Positions 1 through 11,049 of a stretch of DNA of 64,000 nt are shown one piece after another. The stretch is from Thelephora terrestris (Eukaryota; Basidiomycota; Agaricomycetes; Thelephorales; Thelephoraceae): the NCBI GenBank assembly GCA_015956445.1, contig WIUZ02000005.1:1488001-1552000 (forward strand), read 5' to 3'. The notes under the pieces are model-generated. The model saw nothing but the letters and a program-made list of their open reading frames with translations. It searched no databases and was not told the origin of the DNA. The position numbers and the translations under genes were made by a program. The first letter of the stretch is position 1; each line of letters begins with the position of its first letter.

Positions 1-1
1 G

Positions 2-602
2 CATTACCCCACCTCGATCGCCTATAGACCGTTATCGCGACCTGTACTGGAACAGTTTCTAACCCAGCGCGGGTTGTTTAAGGCTAAGCCGGTCCGGAAG
101 ATGACATTCCATCACGGGTTCCTCAACATGATTTACGTTAGGTTGAATGACATTGTTTTTCATGGAACACCAGAGGTAGGCTCATCAACGCGAATCATCT
201 ACCGCAGTGTTACTCAAGGGTGCCCACTTATACCTACAGGCGATCTTAGTTCACCTGGGGGAGGGCCAGTCGGAATGGGACATGGACGGTTTGGACCTCC
301 AGACGCTCGGACCACCGTCTACACTAGGGACTGGTGGCGGAACGGAATACGATGACCCTGAAGTTCGAGCCAGACCTACTTTCCGCTGGGAGGAGCTGAT
401 GACATCCCCGATTCGAGAATGCATTCGGGGAAGCCGATGGTTCGCTGGGAAGTTTGGTGTATGGTTTGGGCTAACGCCGCTTTGGAGGCCTTCGTTTACG
501 GTCACTGGGTTCACTTTGGACGTGAAACTTGATGCTAAGGGGAGGTATGTGGCGATTGGAGAGGAGGAGAGGAGGGGGAGGGCGGTAATTCCCTCCGAGT
601 AA
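2..602 (+). CDS. 3' part of an unrecognised protein-coding gene, cut by the window edge
   Basis: Two open segments join across a phase-0 intron (176-239, donor GTAGGC, acceptor CTACAG). The first exon is open from base 2 to 175 and the second from 240 to the stop at 600-602. The joined piece is about 178 residues and contains the segments QFLTQRGLFKAKPVRKMTFH, FAGKFGVWFGLTPLWRPSF and LDVKLDAKGRYVAIGEEERR. I do not recognise the family. The aromatic-rich, mildly basic sequence looks like a folded domain rather than chance coding, and the intron has ordinary fungal signals. The start and N-terminus lie to the left of the window. Function is not assigned. Confidence 0.55.
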
Positions 603-828
603 TCTTTTTGGACCGATTTAATCCTGCTTTAAGCGACGACCGCCGGCACGCAGAATACCCTTGTAAATACCTTCATCTAATGACGCTCACGAACGATAAT
701 TATGCATAGCTTACGCTTACCCTTGGCTCACTTCCTCAGGCTGCAAAGCCCGAGCCGCTTGAAGTGGTCGATCGTCACCAACTTTTCGTTCATTCTCCCA
801 TCTCCGATAAATTCACCAAGATTTCAAT

Positions 829-2375
829 ATGGCTCGACGACCCCGTCCGGCTTCGCGAGAAAGACCCGGGAAAGAAAAGCTGGTGGCTAATGTTGCCTCG
901 AGCTCTAAAGTTAAATTGCCCCTACCGAAGGCTACATCTAAACGGAACCTGAAACATGTGGCTTTCGAACCCGAGTCGGATGAAGGAAAGTGGGAGGATG
1001 ACGACGACGATGACGACAAGAGCTCTAACCCGGACCAGGGGGAGAGCTCCAACGATAGCTCAGTGGGAGACTCCGATGGAGACGGGGAGGAGTCCGATGT
1101 GGACTTGGATGTGGACGCGCCGAGAGCTGCTCAGTGGGTTGATGAAGATGACATCGAACAACTGGAAACGCCTTCGGGCGACGCTTCATACAAAAGAACG
1201 GCGGATCCGGAGGATATCGTACGTCTTTTTTTCCATTTCTACGAGGTATGGATGGTTCATGGTTCATTGTGTTCCTCGTAGGAAACCGTACAAGACAGTG
1301 AGGAAAGAAATGTATACGACGGACTGTCGCTTATCATAACCTCTTCCAGACTTGGCTTCGTTACCATTCGGCGCCCTGCGGCGTGCGCAACGTGTGCTTG
1401 CTAGTGCTCAGGCTGAGGAAAATCCGAGCGACTCGGAAGATGAGAGTTCAGAGTCTGAATCTGGGCCAGAGGAAGTCACGGTCGTGGGCAAAGAAAGTAA
1501 ACCCAACGCGCACAAGCCGGAGTGGAGCAACAAGCCCAGGACAGACATTGCGAAACGACCGAATAAGAATGCGTGAGTTGGTTGTGTCTCCGGTTTGTTG
1601 CCTCCGGTTCATTCTACTGATTTATCCTCCAGCCCCACGGAGGTCACCTCGAAGAAGCCTATAACTCGACGTCGACAAATCGTCGAGGTTCCAAAAACTG
1701 TTCGTATACTTGGTGATTGATTCAGAGGTCTATGTTCACATTCGGTTCAGGAAGTGCGGGATCCGCGTTTCCTACCGTTCACAGGAAAGCTCGAACCACA
1801 TCTGTATCGACAATCATACGGCTTCCTCTCAGAAATGCACAAAACGGAACTTTCTACGTTAAAGGAGAACCTCAAACGAGCGAGAAAGATGTTGGCATCG
1901 TCTCCTCGCGATCAGCGGGAAGAACGAGAACAGGAAGTTGCGAAGTTGGAACAGGCGGTCAAGCGTGCGGAAAGCAACGTGAACCGAGACAGGAGAGAGC
2001 AGATCGAACAGGAGGCACTTGGAAAGGCGAGCCAGGAGGAGAGAGAAAAGAGGAAAGCGGGTAAAGGTGCATGGCACATGAAGGAGGGTAAGATTCAATC
2101 TCTGTCCGTTGACAATCGCACGTTCGCTGATTGTATCACACCTTCTAGCTGAAAAACGGAAATTGTTGGTGAAGGCGAGATACGATGCGTTGGCCACCGA
2201 AGGAGGGAAACGGGCGGTGAGAAAAGCGATTGAGAAGAAGCAGAAAAAGATTGGGCAGAAGGAAAAGAAAAGTCGACCGTTTGGCTCGAAACCTCCACCG
2301 TCCAGGAAACGGGCGTTTGAGGGAAACGGAGATGGAGCCAGAGGGGAGCAACGGAAGCGAGTTCGGACTCAATAG
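829..2375 (+). CDS. RRP36: rRNA biogenesis protein RRP36
   Basis: Nucleolar factor of the 90S/SSU processome needed for early 18S rRNA cleavages (family knowledge). Six exons: 829-1218, 1282-1297, 1350-1572, 1633 to about 1699, about 1755-2087, and 2149-2375. The start is MARRPRPASR, followed by an acidic Asp/Ser-rich stretch of about 100 residues. Then come the family hallmarks LASLPFGALRRAQRVL, TEVTSKKPITRRRQIVEV and RDPRFLPFTGKLEP, a coiled Lys/Glu-rich helix, and the basic tail (KRKLLVKARYDAL ... KRKRVRTQ-like). Exon 2 is a 16-nt micro-exon (ETVQD plus one base) that restores the frame into LASLPFGAL. The exon 4/5 junction is the least certain. The identification rests on the FGAL and RDPRFL blocks and is strong. 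Confidence 0.9.
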
Positions 2376-2503
2376 TACCTGACGTCGGTTTGTCCTATAT
2401 ACAGCGTAAATTTTCGCGACATCAGCCCAACGACCACATCCACTTTATGACCACCACCGTCTCTACTGCCAACCCCCCTAGAGCCCGTCCCCGGTAACTT
2501 CCA

Positions 2504-5031
2504 ATGGCCACTGCGGAATCCCAGGAACCACAGTCGTTGCTGCTCTCTGATGTCTCGACCATTCTTCCCGTGCCTGACATATGCGTGGAAGAAGAAGACG
2601 ATGACATCTATCGAGGCCTTCCCGACGACCAGCCCTCGCCGGCCGTGATATCCAATATTCCGCAGCTTCCGCCCCGTCCAGAATCCTCGGCATCTGGGCG
2701 TACATCGGCATCCTCGTCATCCGGATGGTCCGTCTCTGGCAGACTTGGCGCTCTAGCCGCAGTCGTCGAGAATGCGATCACCCGTTGGGCAAGGCGCAAT
2801 TCATCGTCTTCCTCCATCAACACTTCTACCTCCTCGTCCTCATCAGTCTCAAGATCCACATCTATTCAGACGAAGTCGACGAGGAAAAGAAGCCGTCGAT
2901 ATAGCGCAGATCACAATGCCCGTTCTGAACGAGATATTCGAGCAAGGATAAGAGCCAGGCAGGAGACCAGAAGGACCCCTCGTGGGTTTTCTCTTTACGT
3001 ACCCCCGCAACTCCGGACATCCAGAACGAGCACTTCGATCTCCGATCCTGTCCTTCAATATGACGAGCAAGGCGTTTTGAGAACACACTTACTCCCCACA
3101 GTCCTCAATCGTGTTTACCACGCACTCCGCTTGTCCGAGAAATTGCGCCAGCCTGAACGGCCCATTCAAAGGGCCAACAGAAATGCTACCGTAGACTCGG
3201 CTGTCGGCGTCGTCACTCAGGATCGTGATCAGAGGGCAGGGAAGGGCAAACAACGAGATCCGAGCAAACCGCCTCGGGAGCGCGTTCCTAGACCAATTCC
3301 AGAGGGCGCAGTTGGCCCTGAAAAGGTATCCTGGCCGTCGTGGTGGCTAGATGTCTCAAGCCCGACTTATGCGGACATGAAAGCTCTTGGCAAGGTACCG
3401 TCTGCGTTCTGTACTCCAACTACTGTGGGCTCACGTATTCTCTAGCTACTGCACCTTCACCCACTCACCCTCGAGGATATTCTCCAACAAGATCCACGCG
3501 AGAAAATGGTGCGCATGTTCCCGAACTCAATCATCCCTTGTTTGTAACCATGATTTAGGAACTATTCCCGAAGCTTGGATACTACTTTATAGTGTTCAAG
3601 GCGATTGAAAGCGAACGAACTCGGGATCGTCTGGATAGGCTCGCTCGCCGAAGTGTAGACTCCCTTCCATCGGCCAAAGTCGGTGTAATAGCAGAGGACG
3701 TAATCTATCTGGTCGTATTACGTGATGGGAGAGGCATATGCACAGTACGTTCTGGCTTCACAAGTGCTGTTCAGCGATCTCACAGAACATCTTTAGTTTC
3801 ACTTCACAGATATTTCAGGTTTGTATCGCACTTCCGAGTTGAGCGATGCCACGTTTAACCTTGCGTATAGAACACCTTGACCGAGTAAGGGAGAAAGTTC
3901 TCCTTCTCGACGAGAATGCAAACAAATCTTCCGGTGCGAATCTCGTCCCCCATCTTTGTTTCGTAGGGCTAACGCACAAACTCAAGACTGGATAGCTCAT
4001 GGCATGCTCGATTCAGTTGTCGATTCCTTCTTTCCCGTCTTGGCTCAAATCGACAAGGAGGTTGACCAGATAGAAAAAGTCTTATATTTCGGACCTGCAA
4101 TTTCAGAGAATGTCATGAAGGCTGGTCTCGCCACACCAAAACCCTCAAGTGATTCTACATCGGATTCCATTGATGAGAAGGGCGACGACGCATCGACGAG
4201 TGCCAAAGATGAGAAGCCTTCTTTCTCTCCTATAATATCCCAGCAGCGTATCAAGACCGCGAAGTTCCGAGCCCCTCCATTGCCAGTATCCCTGCACATT
4301 CGGCGGGCTAGGAGATTCCTCAAGTCCCTGTTCTCAAATACCTCGACAGCGACCGGCGCTGGGGAACCTTGGATAGAGGAAGTAGTCAACCCAGCCACTC
4401 GCACGGTGTACAGGATGGCGAAAATCAGAAGACTCGTGACGACTCTAACTAGACTGCTCTCAACCAAAGCCGATCTTATAGGACAGATTCAGAAGCGATT
4501 GGTCACTAGGGGAGAATGGTCCTTGGATAGTGACCCGGAATTATACATTCATATGGGAGATATCCTAGGTCAGCGGCTTTCAAACACGAATATCCCACTC
4601 TGAATGTTTTGCGCCCCAGATCACATCTTGACCCTGCAGCAGGCTCTCGCTCACCACGAATGGACGTTGGCTCAGTCGCATCCGATATACCTCACTCAAC
4701 TGGATGTCCAGGCCGCCCAGACTAAAGCAGGTCGTGGCAAGGCCGCCGTCATCTTGGCGGTCGTCGGTGTTGCAGTTGTTCTTGAAGGTGTTCCCATCGG
4801 TAAGCACTAACCGAATGTGTGGCGTTCCTCCTGTTGACGTGAATGGTGTGCACTGCAGGTCTCTCCTCCGTGAACGTCACAATTCCGACTAATGGCCATG
4901 CGCCACAGTATCCCCTCTACCTGTTTGGGGCGGTCATTGCAGTGGAAGTTGTCATCACCAGTGTCTTTTTGATGTTTGTTCGACGAATTTGGAGGGACGC
5001 CAAAAAGCGGACTCAGAAACGAGACTTTTAG
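2504..5031 (+). CDS. CorA/Alr1/Mnr2-family magnesium transporter with a non-canonical SVN loop
   Basis: Eukaryotic CorA-type divalent-cation channel, normally in the plasma or vacuolar membrane. Eight exons (2504-3394, 3446-3508, 3559-3744, 3797-3818, 3871-3933, 3987-4568, 4620-4799, 4859-5031) give 719 aa. The first 290 residues are disordered, Ser/Arg-rich cytosolic sequence. The CorA domain shows HPLTLEDILQQDPREK, LFPKLGYYFIVFKAIE, DWIAHGMLDSVVDSFFPVL and DHILTLQQALAHHE. Two membrane helices follow at about residues 644-664 and 680-701, with a short Arg/Lys tail. Topology and length fit Alr1/Mnr2. The loop after TM1 reads GLSSVNVTIPTNG, so SVN (about residues 666-668) stands where almost all relatives have GMN. 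The splice there is unambiguous in frame. Transport by this protein is therefore inferred, not certain. Confidence 0.85.
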
Positions 5032-5646
5032 GCTCCTGCCAAGGTCTTCATGCCATTCCGTCGACGACTTCGCCTGTGTGATACCTTGTCCCCGAGAAGC
5101 CCATCCACCCGTGATTCGTCCACTGAATCATGACGCGTTATCGGTGATTGGAATCCACGAATATTCGGAATAACCAGGGTGGGCATACCACGTGCACGGG
5201 ACGGTCCGAAAACGAAAAAAATTGCGGGACTTGCTGCGCCTCTCCCAGTGAGCGGCGAACCTCCTTTGCTTCTTTGTCTTTGTTGGCGTCCGTGCATCAT
5301 ACCTCGTCTGCCCCACACCCACACCCATAATTGTCGATCATCAAACCTTTACACCCTACGTTTCCCTCGTTTAGATAGGTCAATAGGTGGTTCAAGTCCT
5401 AGGTCCCCAGAACTGCTCTGGTAGCGATAAAGAAAGTGGAATACAATACCCTCGGTGCTTTCCGTTCTACCGAAGCCAACATCCGTTCGCACCATGGAGC
5501 ACCACTCTTAATGTATGGCAGGCACTTCTTAGGAGTGCTGTTAGACGACCGACGTCCTTCCGTCGAGTGAAAACCAGGCATAATCCGTGGTTTGTGGGCG
5601 GGGGGCTGTGATACAAGTGTAACGTGCGTTGGGGAGTGCTTCTACT
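5032..5646. other. Convergent intergenic region (3' UTRs)
   Basis: 615 bp between the stop of the CorA-like gene (plus) and the stop of eIF3b (minus). The two genes converge, so this should hold both 3' UTRs and terminators. Several short open frames exist, but none has a homolog-like stretch, a plausible intron pattern or a coding feel. Confidence 0.6.
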
Positions 5647-8276
5647 CTACTCTACAACTTCTTCAATCTGCCCGATTACCTCGTCGATCCATACCTCAAT
5701 CTCCTCCTTGGCTTCCTCTCCTCGTCGTTCAGCCTTCTTTCCTTTCTTCCTATCGGAGATCTCTTCCTCACATAGAGCACGCCAAGTGTTCCACTCATCC
5801 ACCAGTCGTTTTCTATGAGCAATGAGTTCGGCGCTGATGTTCGTTTCCTCTGCCGCGTCTTCCTCCTCGAACGCTCGAGAGTATTCCCGGAGGTTTCGAC
5901 GGATTTGGCGTTGCTGTTCTTTCGTCAGTAGTGTGCGGGGGCGAGGTCGCCAGAGGAATTGCTTGAATCGATCCAGGATGTGTTTTTGGAGTTCTTGGCC
6001 TTTGAAATCCCAAATCGCGTAACCGTTCTCGAGCTATCAAGAAGGAATGGGTTGGTGGTTGAAACTACAGGGGATTGGTCTAGAGCTAGAAACACGTACG
6101 GTGTGTCTCCACGCGCTGGCGCTGGTGGCCAGATATCGACCGCTGGGATCCCACTCAACGTCAGTCACGCCGTAGTGGTCTGCGGTTCCAAGAGGTTGGA
6201 TTCCCGAAGAATCCCCTGTACCCTCCTTCTTGCCCTCTTCGGTATTGAAGTCAAGATCCCAGAACTCTAACTCCGATTTCGTCGAAGACCCCACGGTAGC
6301 CAGGACTACATGTCTGCCCCGTGGGGACCAGCGGATGGTGTTGCTGGTTCGTGATGTGAGAGTGTCTGGAAAAAGATCATCGTAAGAGGTCCAACAGGGA
6401 ATCCGCAGAAAACTTTTACTGACGGAGGAGTTTGAAATCCCCCTTGCTTCGTTCAAGCTGGTAGAAGCTGATATCTGTCTTAACGGTGATGCCGGGTCCT
6501 GGGTTTCCGACGTTTGGGTCACTTGATGATACGATTGCAAACCGTTCGCCTTTCGGCTCCCACGAAAAGTCCAAAACGGTATCTGAAGGTGACCGTGAGT
6601 GTATTTAAACGGTACTGTTCTCCGCACACTGACCTTTGTGTTCAACGACTTCGACGGGAAAATCTTTGTCTCTCACTCGGAAGATCTCGAGGTTGCAGAA
6701 GATGGATTTCTTCGTCTTTGTGTGACGGTCGACCTTGACGCAGAGGAAATCTCCTTGGTTTTGCCAATGGAGTTTACACTAAGCGGAAGACATCAGTGAA
6801 CCACACAGAGAGGCTCCAGCTGAACTGCTTTGCCTACATCTGACACATTAAACAAGTTCTTTTGACGCAGAACAGAACGGCTTGGGAAGCTGATGACCGT
6901 CACGCGAGCTGGTTGGTTGGAAACTTCGGGGGTCCAGTAAGCCAGCATATTCTCCTTCACCTTGCCAGGCTTCCCAGACTTAGCAGCCTTTTCAGCCTCC
7001 TCCTTGTCTTTGTCTCCGTGCGGACACCATTCGAAGTCAACGACGCCCTCGATCTTTAAGCTCTTCTTCGCTTGGAGACCCATGCTCGGAAGTTCGTAGA
7101 CGCTGATCTGTTGTCCGGGGGTTACGCGAGCGACGTACTTCTCGTCCGCGCTCCACTTGAGAGCTGGCCACTGGAGCTGTTTCTTATCATCACTTTCTAT
7201 GAGGAAGGTGCGCAGGAGATGTCCGGTCTTGATATCCCAGATTGCAACGTTGTTGCCCTGGTCCTCCAAAGAGAAGTAGTTGGGACCTTGTTGTGACCCT
7301 TCTGGAACAACAACTGGGTCGTGTGACCACGTTGCAAGGTAGCTATCGTTTGGGGAGAAGTCGATGAGTTTGACCAACGGATGAGCGAAACGTTGCCTCA
7401 ATTCCCACGAAGTTCCAGCCCATAAGCAGACACCCTGTCGGTGTAGGGAGGCGAGATATGTGCCTTGCGGTGACCACGAGGCATATAAGTTTGTCCAGTT
7501 CTACGCTGGGATGAGGGTCGAATTCGTCGAACTAGAGAGGGGAACGCACAGCTCTGGTGTGGGCCACCTCGCATTGGGAGGGTTTTCCGTGCCAGTGAAC
7601 CGTTACATCATCTCCCCGATACGTAACGTATTGATCCCTTCCTTGGGAGTCGGCCAGCCAAGCGCGCAGGTGTTCCTATAACAAGATCAGACTGCCATTG
7701 TAGTTGTTATATATATATGCAGTCACGCACACCGGGCTTGTAGACCTCGAGTTCAGGCTCAACGTAGGTGGGATCCATCTCCGTATACTTTTCCACGTCG
7801 AGGAAACGGTTGAGGCGGAATGTATGTTTCGCATCGAAAGGAACGTTGTCCATCGCAGTGATAGCGTAGTCTGCATCTGCGCGAGTCTTGAATTCCAGGA
7901 AAAGATATCTAGTAAATCTGAGGTCAATAAAGGCCTCGAGGATAGGAAGCTGAACGCACCCCTTGCTCTTTCCGGTGGCATTATCCCATGGAACAATGAT
8001 ATCGTTTGGTGAGATTGTGGAATCTCTCTTCGCAAACTCCTTGGAAATCTTGGTAAGGAGCCTTTCACGTCTGGAGTTATCGATGATAGGAACGCCGTCC
8101 AGAACGACAATATTGTCGAAACTTTCGTCCGTGACGACCTTAAATCTAACCGAGAAGTTTTCGCCGTTTGTCAACGAACGATCCACAGATAGATCCGCTT
8201 CTCACTTTGCCTCGAGATCGGAGTAATCAATAGTATCGTCAATTTCGTTGCTGCCTGTGCCGTTTGGAATCGCCAT
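5647..8276 (-). CDS. PRT1: Eukaryotic translation initiation factor 3 subunit B (eIF3b/Prt1)
   Basis: Scaffold subunit of eIF3 that links the 43S complex to eIF3i/g/a. Nine exons on the minus strand (8276-8206, 8145-7960, 7908-7731, 7675-7568, 7500-6838, 6778-6634, 6582-6424, 6365-6100, 6033-5647) give 720 aa, the usual length. It starts [20 protein letters not shown]. An N-terminal RRM follows ([11 protein letters not shown] ... [14 protein letters not shown]). The central WD40-like propeller includes [48 protein letters not shown] and [14 protein letters not shown]. The conserved C-terminal helix is [12 protein letters not shown] ... [12 protein letters not shown]-like and ends GQIEEVVE. 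The apparent in-frame TGA near 8203 lies inside the first intron (GTGAGA...TTAG). It shares a 154-bp divergent promoter with the Sls1-like gene. Confidence 0.95.
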
Positions 8277-8430
8277 GTTTGCGGATAAGGACGTCTAACC
8301 CTTTTTTGTTGCGAAATGCGAGGAAGCAGTTAGCGGTCGTGGGAGTTTTTTTTGCAGGATCACCGGACCAACTCCGGAGGACACGCTCAGAGCCTGCTAG
8401 TACCGTCACCGGCAGCGTCGGCGAACGCGA

Positions 8431-11023
8431 ATGTCCCAGGTCCTCCTTCGACGCTGCATACAGTCACCACGCGCTGTCCGGCACCACCGAAGATGGTTTG
8501 TTCAACAGGCACTCACGCGTAGTGTCCCAGACACCCCTCAAGGTTCCGCCAACGGGACGGAAGGGACTTCCTCTGCTCCTGGGTACGCTACAACACCGAC
8601 ACCGACCTCTTCAACTTCAACGCCCATCCAAAATCAAAAAAGCGGTCCGAACGTCCACGCCTTCTTGGCTTCCCTCCACTCTACAGGTTCCCAGCCTTCG
8701 TTAGGAGACTTGGAACGCGGCCGGCCCCGTGAATACGCTCACCCAGAATCGACGCTGTATGCGAAACAGTATAACGGGTTACTGGACCAACTGGGCCGAT
8801 CATTCACCAAGGAGCAGCTCAGGCGGTTTAGTGAACAATATCAGTTAAATCCTCGACTGTGGAGAACTGGTAAGCGCAAGATAGATTATGCGCGTGCTAT
8901 TGTGGAGAATGCCTGGGGTTGGCCGTCACTTCGGGAAGTCGAGAAAGCGAAACGTGAGAGGACGGAGATCTTAACGGAGAGTAAGCGACCTCCTTAAACA
9001 TCCTCCCTTTTGGATATCCAACCTTCTCTCCAGTCTTCAATGTCTCGCGCAGCCAACTTTTCCTGATTTTGGGCAAAGGCATGTATCCGATGAACTCCCA
9101 GGGCCGCACGAGCTGACATCCCAGCTCTAAAGACGGTTCGGACCTTCTTCGACTCGCAAATGATTTCGCGGTTCGGATATCTACAATCCCTAAACCTCTA
9201 GCACTCAAAATCAAAGGTACAAGGAGTATGTTGGGGCAGGTGTCTGAGAGGATTGGTGCCTTGAAACGGGTAATCCATGTTCAAAGCGTCATGCGTCAAG
9301 TCACTGACTCTAGCCGAGGATAGTCCATCGTTCAAGAAACAGTCCAGTACCATGGTTCTGAGCGACTCTCCGGGGATTACATAGAGAAGATCTCTAGGCT
9401 GTCATCTGCTTATGTTGAGAGCGCTGGCGACAAGGTTCGATCGAAAACTCCAGCACTCATTCAACCTGGCTGATTCCCCGAAAAGCTTAGAATTTATGCC
9501 GCAGACCCTCGCAACCTTTCAGCCGCCAAACGACTGATTAACAGAGCGGTCCATAATGTGAGTCCATTCCTTGCAACTGCCGTGCCATTTTAACCCTGAT
9601 GCCTGCTTTAACCTAGCTACGAGACCCACCAAAGCTTCCGCTTTTGACTCATATTCCTCTATCACCCCCAGCTTCGCCCTCTGGATCTGCCGTAGAAGAG
9701 GGGATTTACTCAATGTACCCCTTCGTTCCTCACACTCCACTCCCATGGACCATGGGAGACAGCAGCGTTTTTCGGATACGTAAAGCGTCCGACTGGCTTA
9801 CCCAAAACTCCACAGTTACTACTATTATAACAGGTGTCCTCAACTCCGTTCGTGTGGTGGACACTTCACAGTAAGCTGTGACCCCTCTGCATGAACGTGT
9901 ACTCATAGATCAGCTCAGGGAAACCATCAACCTTCGGGATGTACTGCTAGATTCTCTTCCTGAGAGATCCCCTGGCAGGACCATGACTTGTACCGCTTCG
10001 TACGTCACGACGACCTCTTTCCTTCTCGTGCCTACTCAACCAGGATCCAGCGTAGGGCATATTCTCTTTCCACATCCCGAAGGGCAGAAATCCGCCTTGG
10101 TGCCTCCCATGAAAGGTCACGGCCCGTACTCCAAGATTTTGAACTGGATAAATTCTGAAAATGCGAGATCCGAGTTCGTGCCGAGCATGCTCCCTTCATT
10201 CGCCACCCCTTCTCAGCCCTCGTTCCAAAATCTTCATCGGCTGACGTACCGCGTTCTGGAAACACCTACATCGCCTCAATCTTCACAGAAAATTCTGAAA
10301 CTTGAAATCCCTCTCGAGCCCCGTGATTTCGAACCGGGTGTTGATGTCACCAGCACTGATCTGAGACACGTCCTGCGAGCCTCTGGGAGGCCACGGATGT
10401 GGACCGGTTACCAATCTGCAGCCGACATGCTTATACCCCACAGGTCAGAAAGCGCACCCTCCTCCTCCCATATTCCCCGCTGACTATTTCGCAGGCCGGT
10501 GGACCTTCGACTCTCCGTCCAAGATTTCACCGTTGCCACAGCTGAAGCGCTCCCTCTCGTTCTGCGACAGTATGTCACTGAGTTGGACGCATAGTGAGTA
10601 AATAGCTGCAAGTCCCTTATCATCTGGACCTAATTGGCGCAATAGCCTGCAGAGCCAAGAACCTGGGAACGTTGAGCAACCGGTACCGCCTGCTTCCTTT
10701 GCGTCCCAAGGGGAAAATTATGAGCTCCATTCAACCGAGAGTGTGAGACAGAGTGTCATCCTCGGGGGTGCCGGTGAACTCGAAGGGGTTGCGACGGAGG
10801 CCATCTTGGACCTCGAGACGGGTCAAAAGTCTTCAGTTTGTTTGGTAATGCTTCTTTCTGCCAACTTTCAAGCTGGGAACTCACGGGTACCTAGGTGAAT
10901 GGTGGAAACCCCATGGTCGATCAGGAATGGAACAATTTCTTGTCCCAGTGTGACAAGATGACTGCCTTCCAACATCGTCCAACCAACAACCTGACGTTGG
11001 ACGATATTAATACTACCCGGTAA
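8431..11023 (+). CDS. SLS1: Sls1-like mitochondrial inner-membrane expression regulator
   Basis: Fungal Sls1 proteins sit on the mitochondrial inner membrane and couple mtRNA processing to translation (family knowledge). The start MSQVLLRRCIQSPRAVRHHR is basic and lacks acidic residues, as expected of a presequence. Next come SFTKEQLRRFSEQYQLNP, ENAWGWPSL and a KH-like segment LFLILGKDGSDLLRLANDF. Further blocks are VQYHGSERLSGDYIEKI, RIYAADPRNLSAAKRLI and a long C-terminal domain ending about DDINTTR at 11023. About ten exons. Clear junctions are 8980/acceptor before TCTTCAATG, 9078/9133 (a GC-AG intron), 9269/9324, and about 9871/9920. The in-frame TAA near 9872 falls in that last intron. 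The family name rests on the KH-like and WGW segments and is fairly secure; some late junctions are approximate. Confidence 0.7.
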
Positions 11024-11049
11024 TACACTACTAATATACTACCTCCATT

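Noticed and set aside
3967-3990. Acceptor TCGTAG at 3966 for CorA exon 6
   Set aside because: It leads to a stop within a few codons; the AAG at 3986 gives the conserved DWIAHGMLDSVVDSFF in frame.
5330-5430. tRNA-like T-arm (GGTTCAAGTCC) near 5391
   Set aside because: No matching acceptor, D or anticodon stem could be drawn around it; it is most likely chance.
8180-8210. In-frame TGA early in eIF3b, at first sight a nonsense mutation or selenocysteine codon
   Set aside because: The TGA lies within a 60-nt intron with donor GTGAGA and acceptor TTAG; splicing joins EAK to [11 protein letters not shown] in frame.
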